Positions 34,055-35,262 of a DNA stretch of 35,262 bases are shown here, in pieces (position 1 is the stretch's first letter; every line of letters begins with the position of its first letter). The notes below the pieces were generated by a model. The model had not been told where the DNA came from and ran no database searches. It was given only the letters and a program-made list of their open reading frames with translations. The translations under genes and the position numbers were made by a program. Origin of the DNA: Ardenticatenales bacterium (GTDB lineage Bacteria; Chloroflexota; Anaerolineae; Epilineales; Epilineaceae); the NCBI GenBank assembly GCA_020853525.1, contig JADYYS010000049.1:1-35262 (forward strand), written 5' to 3'.

Positions 34055-34372
34055 ATGGCACGAGGGCGCAAGACGTATCCGGCGGAGTACCGGCAGCGGC
34101 TGGTCGAGATGGCCCGAGCGGGGCGATCAGCTGAGTCTCTTGGTCGAGACTTCGAGCCGACAGCACAGACGATCCGGAACTGGGTAGCGCAGGCCGATCG
34201 GGATGAGGGCCGGCGCGGGGACGGGCTGACCACAGCGGAGCGCGAGGAGCTGCGCCAGCTTCGTCGGGACAATCGCCGGCTGCAGCAGGAGCTCGAAATC
34301 CTGGGAAAAGCCGTCACCTGGTTTGCCGGCCGCCAGGACGAAGGGACGCCCAAGCGGCGTACGCTTTCGTGA
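34055..34372 (+). CDS. IS3-family OrfA (helix-turn-helix protein)
   Basis: The 105-residue protein has an HTH_Tnp_1 domain (YPAEYRQRLVEMARAGRSAESLGRDFEPTAQTIRNWV) and a leucine-zipper-like helix (LTTAEREELRQLRRDNRRLQQELEILGKAV). The frame opens at a GTG at 34046, but AGGAGG (34041-34046) overlaps that codon and is 8 nt before the ATG at 34055, which is therefore chosen. OrfA binds the IS ends. A possible slippery site at 34303-34309 would fuse it to OrfB. Confidence 0.93.
   Translation: MARGRKTYPAEYRQRLVEMARAGRSAESLGRDFEPTAQTIRNWVAQADRDEGRRGDGLTTAEREELRQLRRDNRRLQQELEILGKAVTWFAGRQDEGTPKRRTLS
34303..34309 (+). promoter_or_regulatory. Candidate -1 frameshift site (GGGAAAA)
   Basis: The heptamer sits in the orfA frame as G-GGA-AAA, matching the X-XXY-YYZ rule. 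The -1 frame is open from here to the orfB GTG at 34369, and the extra residues (ending AYAFVTANQ) resemble the normal N-terminus of family OrfB proteins. No downstream pseudoknot was examined. Confidence 0.5.
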
Positions 34373-35220
34373 CGGCGAACCAGGACACGTACCCGATCGC
34401 CACTCTCTGCCAAGTGCTGGGAGTGTCGACGAGCGGCTACTACGGCGAACGCGGTCGGCTTCCAAGCCATCGTGCTCAGGAGGATGCCGTGCTTACAGAG
34501 AAGATCCAAGCACTGCACGCCGCCTCGCGAGGGACGTACGGCGCCCCGAGGATCCATGAGGACCTCATCGACGAGCAGTGGCGCATCGGGCGCAAGCGGG
34601 TCGCTCGGCTGATGCGCGGCGCCGGACTGCAAGGTGTCAGTCGGCGCAAGGGCACGGTGACCACACACCGCGGGACCGAACCAGCCGCCTCCGACCTGGT
34701 CCGGCGGAACTTCGCCGCGGACGGACCCAATCGCCTGTGGGTCGCTGACATTACCTGCGTACCGACTTGGGCCGGGCACTTCTATCTGGCGGTGGTCATC
34801 GACGCCTGGAGCCGAAAGGTCGTCGGATGGTCCATGGCCTCCCACATGCGGCAAGACCTGGTGATCGACGCGCTGACGATGGCGGCCATCCAACGTGAGG
34901 CAGCTGGAGTGATCCATCACTCTGATCACGGGTCTCAGTACACGTCGCTCGCCTTCGGAAGCCGCTGCAACGCCTTCGGCATCCGCGTGTCGATGGGCAG
35001 CGTCGGCGATTGCTACGACAACGCCATGGCCGAGAGCTTTTTCGCCTCGCTCGAGTGCGAGTTGATCGACCGCTCGACCTTTCGAAGCCATGCTGACGCT
35101 CGCCTCGCCCTCTTCGACTACATCGAGGCTTGGTACAATCCGCATCGACGCCACTCGGCGCTCGGCCAGGTGTCGCCGATCAACTTCGAACAGCGCGCCG
35201 TCGCCGCGGTGGCGGCGTGA
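34369..35220 (+). CDS. IS3-family OrfB transposase (DDE)
   Basis: The 283-residue protein has the HTH_21 region (ASRGTYGAPRIHEDL) and an rve integrase core with the DDE triad: Asp in LWVADITCV, Asp in HHSDHGSQY, and Glu in NAMAESFFASLECE, plus the terminal YNPHRRHSALG motif. The GTG start overlaps the orfA stop (GTGA), so it could be made by coupling or as an OrfAB fusion. No internal stop is present, so the element appears intact and may be mobile. Confidence 0.95.
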   Translation: MTANQDTYPIATLCQVLGVSTSGYYGERGRLPSHRAQEDAVLTEKIQALHAASRGTYGAPRIHEDLIDEQWRIGRKRVARLMRGAGLQGVSRRKGTVTTHRGTEPAASDLVRRNFAADGPNRLWVADITCVPTWAGHFYLAVVIDAWSRKVVGWSMASHMRQDLVIDALTMAAIQREAAGVIHHSDHGSQYTSLAFGSRCNAFGIRVSMGSVGDCYDNAMAESFFASLECELIDRSTFRSHADARLALFDYIEAWYNPHRRHSALGQVSPINFEQRAVAAVAA

Positions 35221-35262
35221 GATCCCCAATTACCGATCGTCCGCGAAAGCGGGTCAACTCCA

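Larger units (their letters stand above)
33998..35262 (+). mobile_element. Complete IS3-family insertion sequence (1265 bp)
   Basis: The ends are inverted repeats of 24 bp with one mismatch: left 33998-34021 beginning TGGAGTTGACCCGC, right 35239-35262 ending GCGGGTCAACTCCA. They start TGG and finish CCA, within the usual TG...CA rule of the family. The element contains orfA and orfB in the -1 relation. It is inserted 30 bp after the stop of the M6 protease. The right flank is outside the window, so target duplication cannot be checked. Confidence 0.95.

Overview
High-GC bacterial chromosome segment, most likely from the Chloroflexota. The evidence is indirect: secreted proteins with Pro/Thr-rich linkers and a terminal aromatic/Leu-x-Pro motif, several beta-propeller surface proteins, a CIRCE-like groESL operator, and an ffh-rpsP-khpA-rimM operon. 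No rRNA or tRNA gene was seen, so the phylum is an inference. An IS lies at each edge: an IS66-family right end (1-775) and a complete IS3-family element (33998-35262) that ends on the last base of the window.

Region 1 (1-10787) is a minus-strand defence island read as one operon: hsdR, hsdM, hsdS, an SMC/ABC-type ATPase (PtuA-like), an HNH nuclease (PtuB-like), and the first 70 codons of an Mrr-like restriction gene cut by the IS66 element. Junctions are tight (24 bp, 9 bp, a 4-bp ATGA overlap, a 1-bp overlap, 31 bp). The unusual part is hsdS. It is a full-length two-TRD specificity subunit that continues in frame into a nucleoside-phosphorylase/SAH-nucleosidase-fold domain and then a probable winged helix. 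The nucleosidase signature residues are altered (a GDLDG motif, and Ala in the expected catalytic Asp position). A GAGGA box and ATG at the domain junction could also produce the C-terminal half separately. Upstream of hsdR are five heptamers (TCAACAT type) spaced exactly 23 bp apart, which look like an operator or iteron array. The hsdS-ATPase-HNH stretch is visibly less GC-rich than its surroundings.

Region 2 (10850-19433) carries a Uma2-family protein, an HU-like protein, a secreted repeat protein, a small membrane protein of the phage-holin 4_2 family, and two paralogous secreted beta-propellers plus a decayed third copy. The paralogs arose by a duplication that also copied the holin gene tail. 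A Gly-rich RRM protein closes the region. A hairpin-rich MITE-like repeat occurs twice (16021-16208, 19811-19974).

Region 3 (19997-30119) is mostly core functions: groES-groEL behind a sigma70-type promoter and CIRCE-like operator, a membrane-anchored TPR protein, a DUF2231 membrane protein, a secreted NHL-repeat protein on the plus strand, and the ffh-rpsP-khpA-rimM operon. The rpsP product is about four times the usual length, with an Ala-rich amphipathic repeat and a C-terminal helix-hairpin-helix. Region 4 (30374-35262) is a large secreted M6 (immune inhibitor A-like) metalloprotease followed 30 bp later by the IS3-family element.
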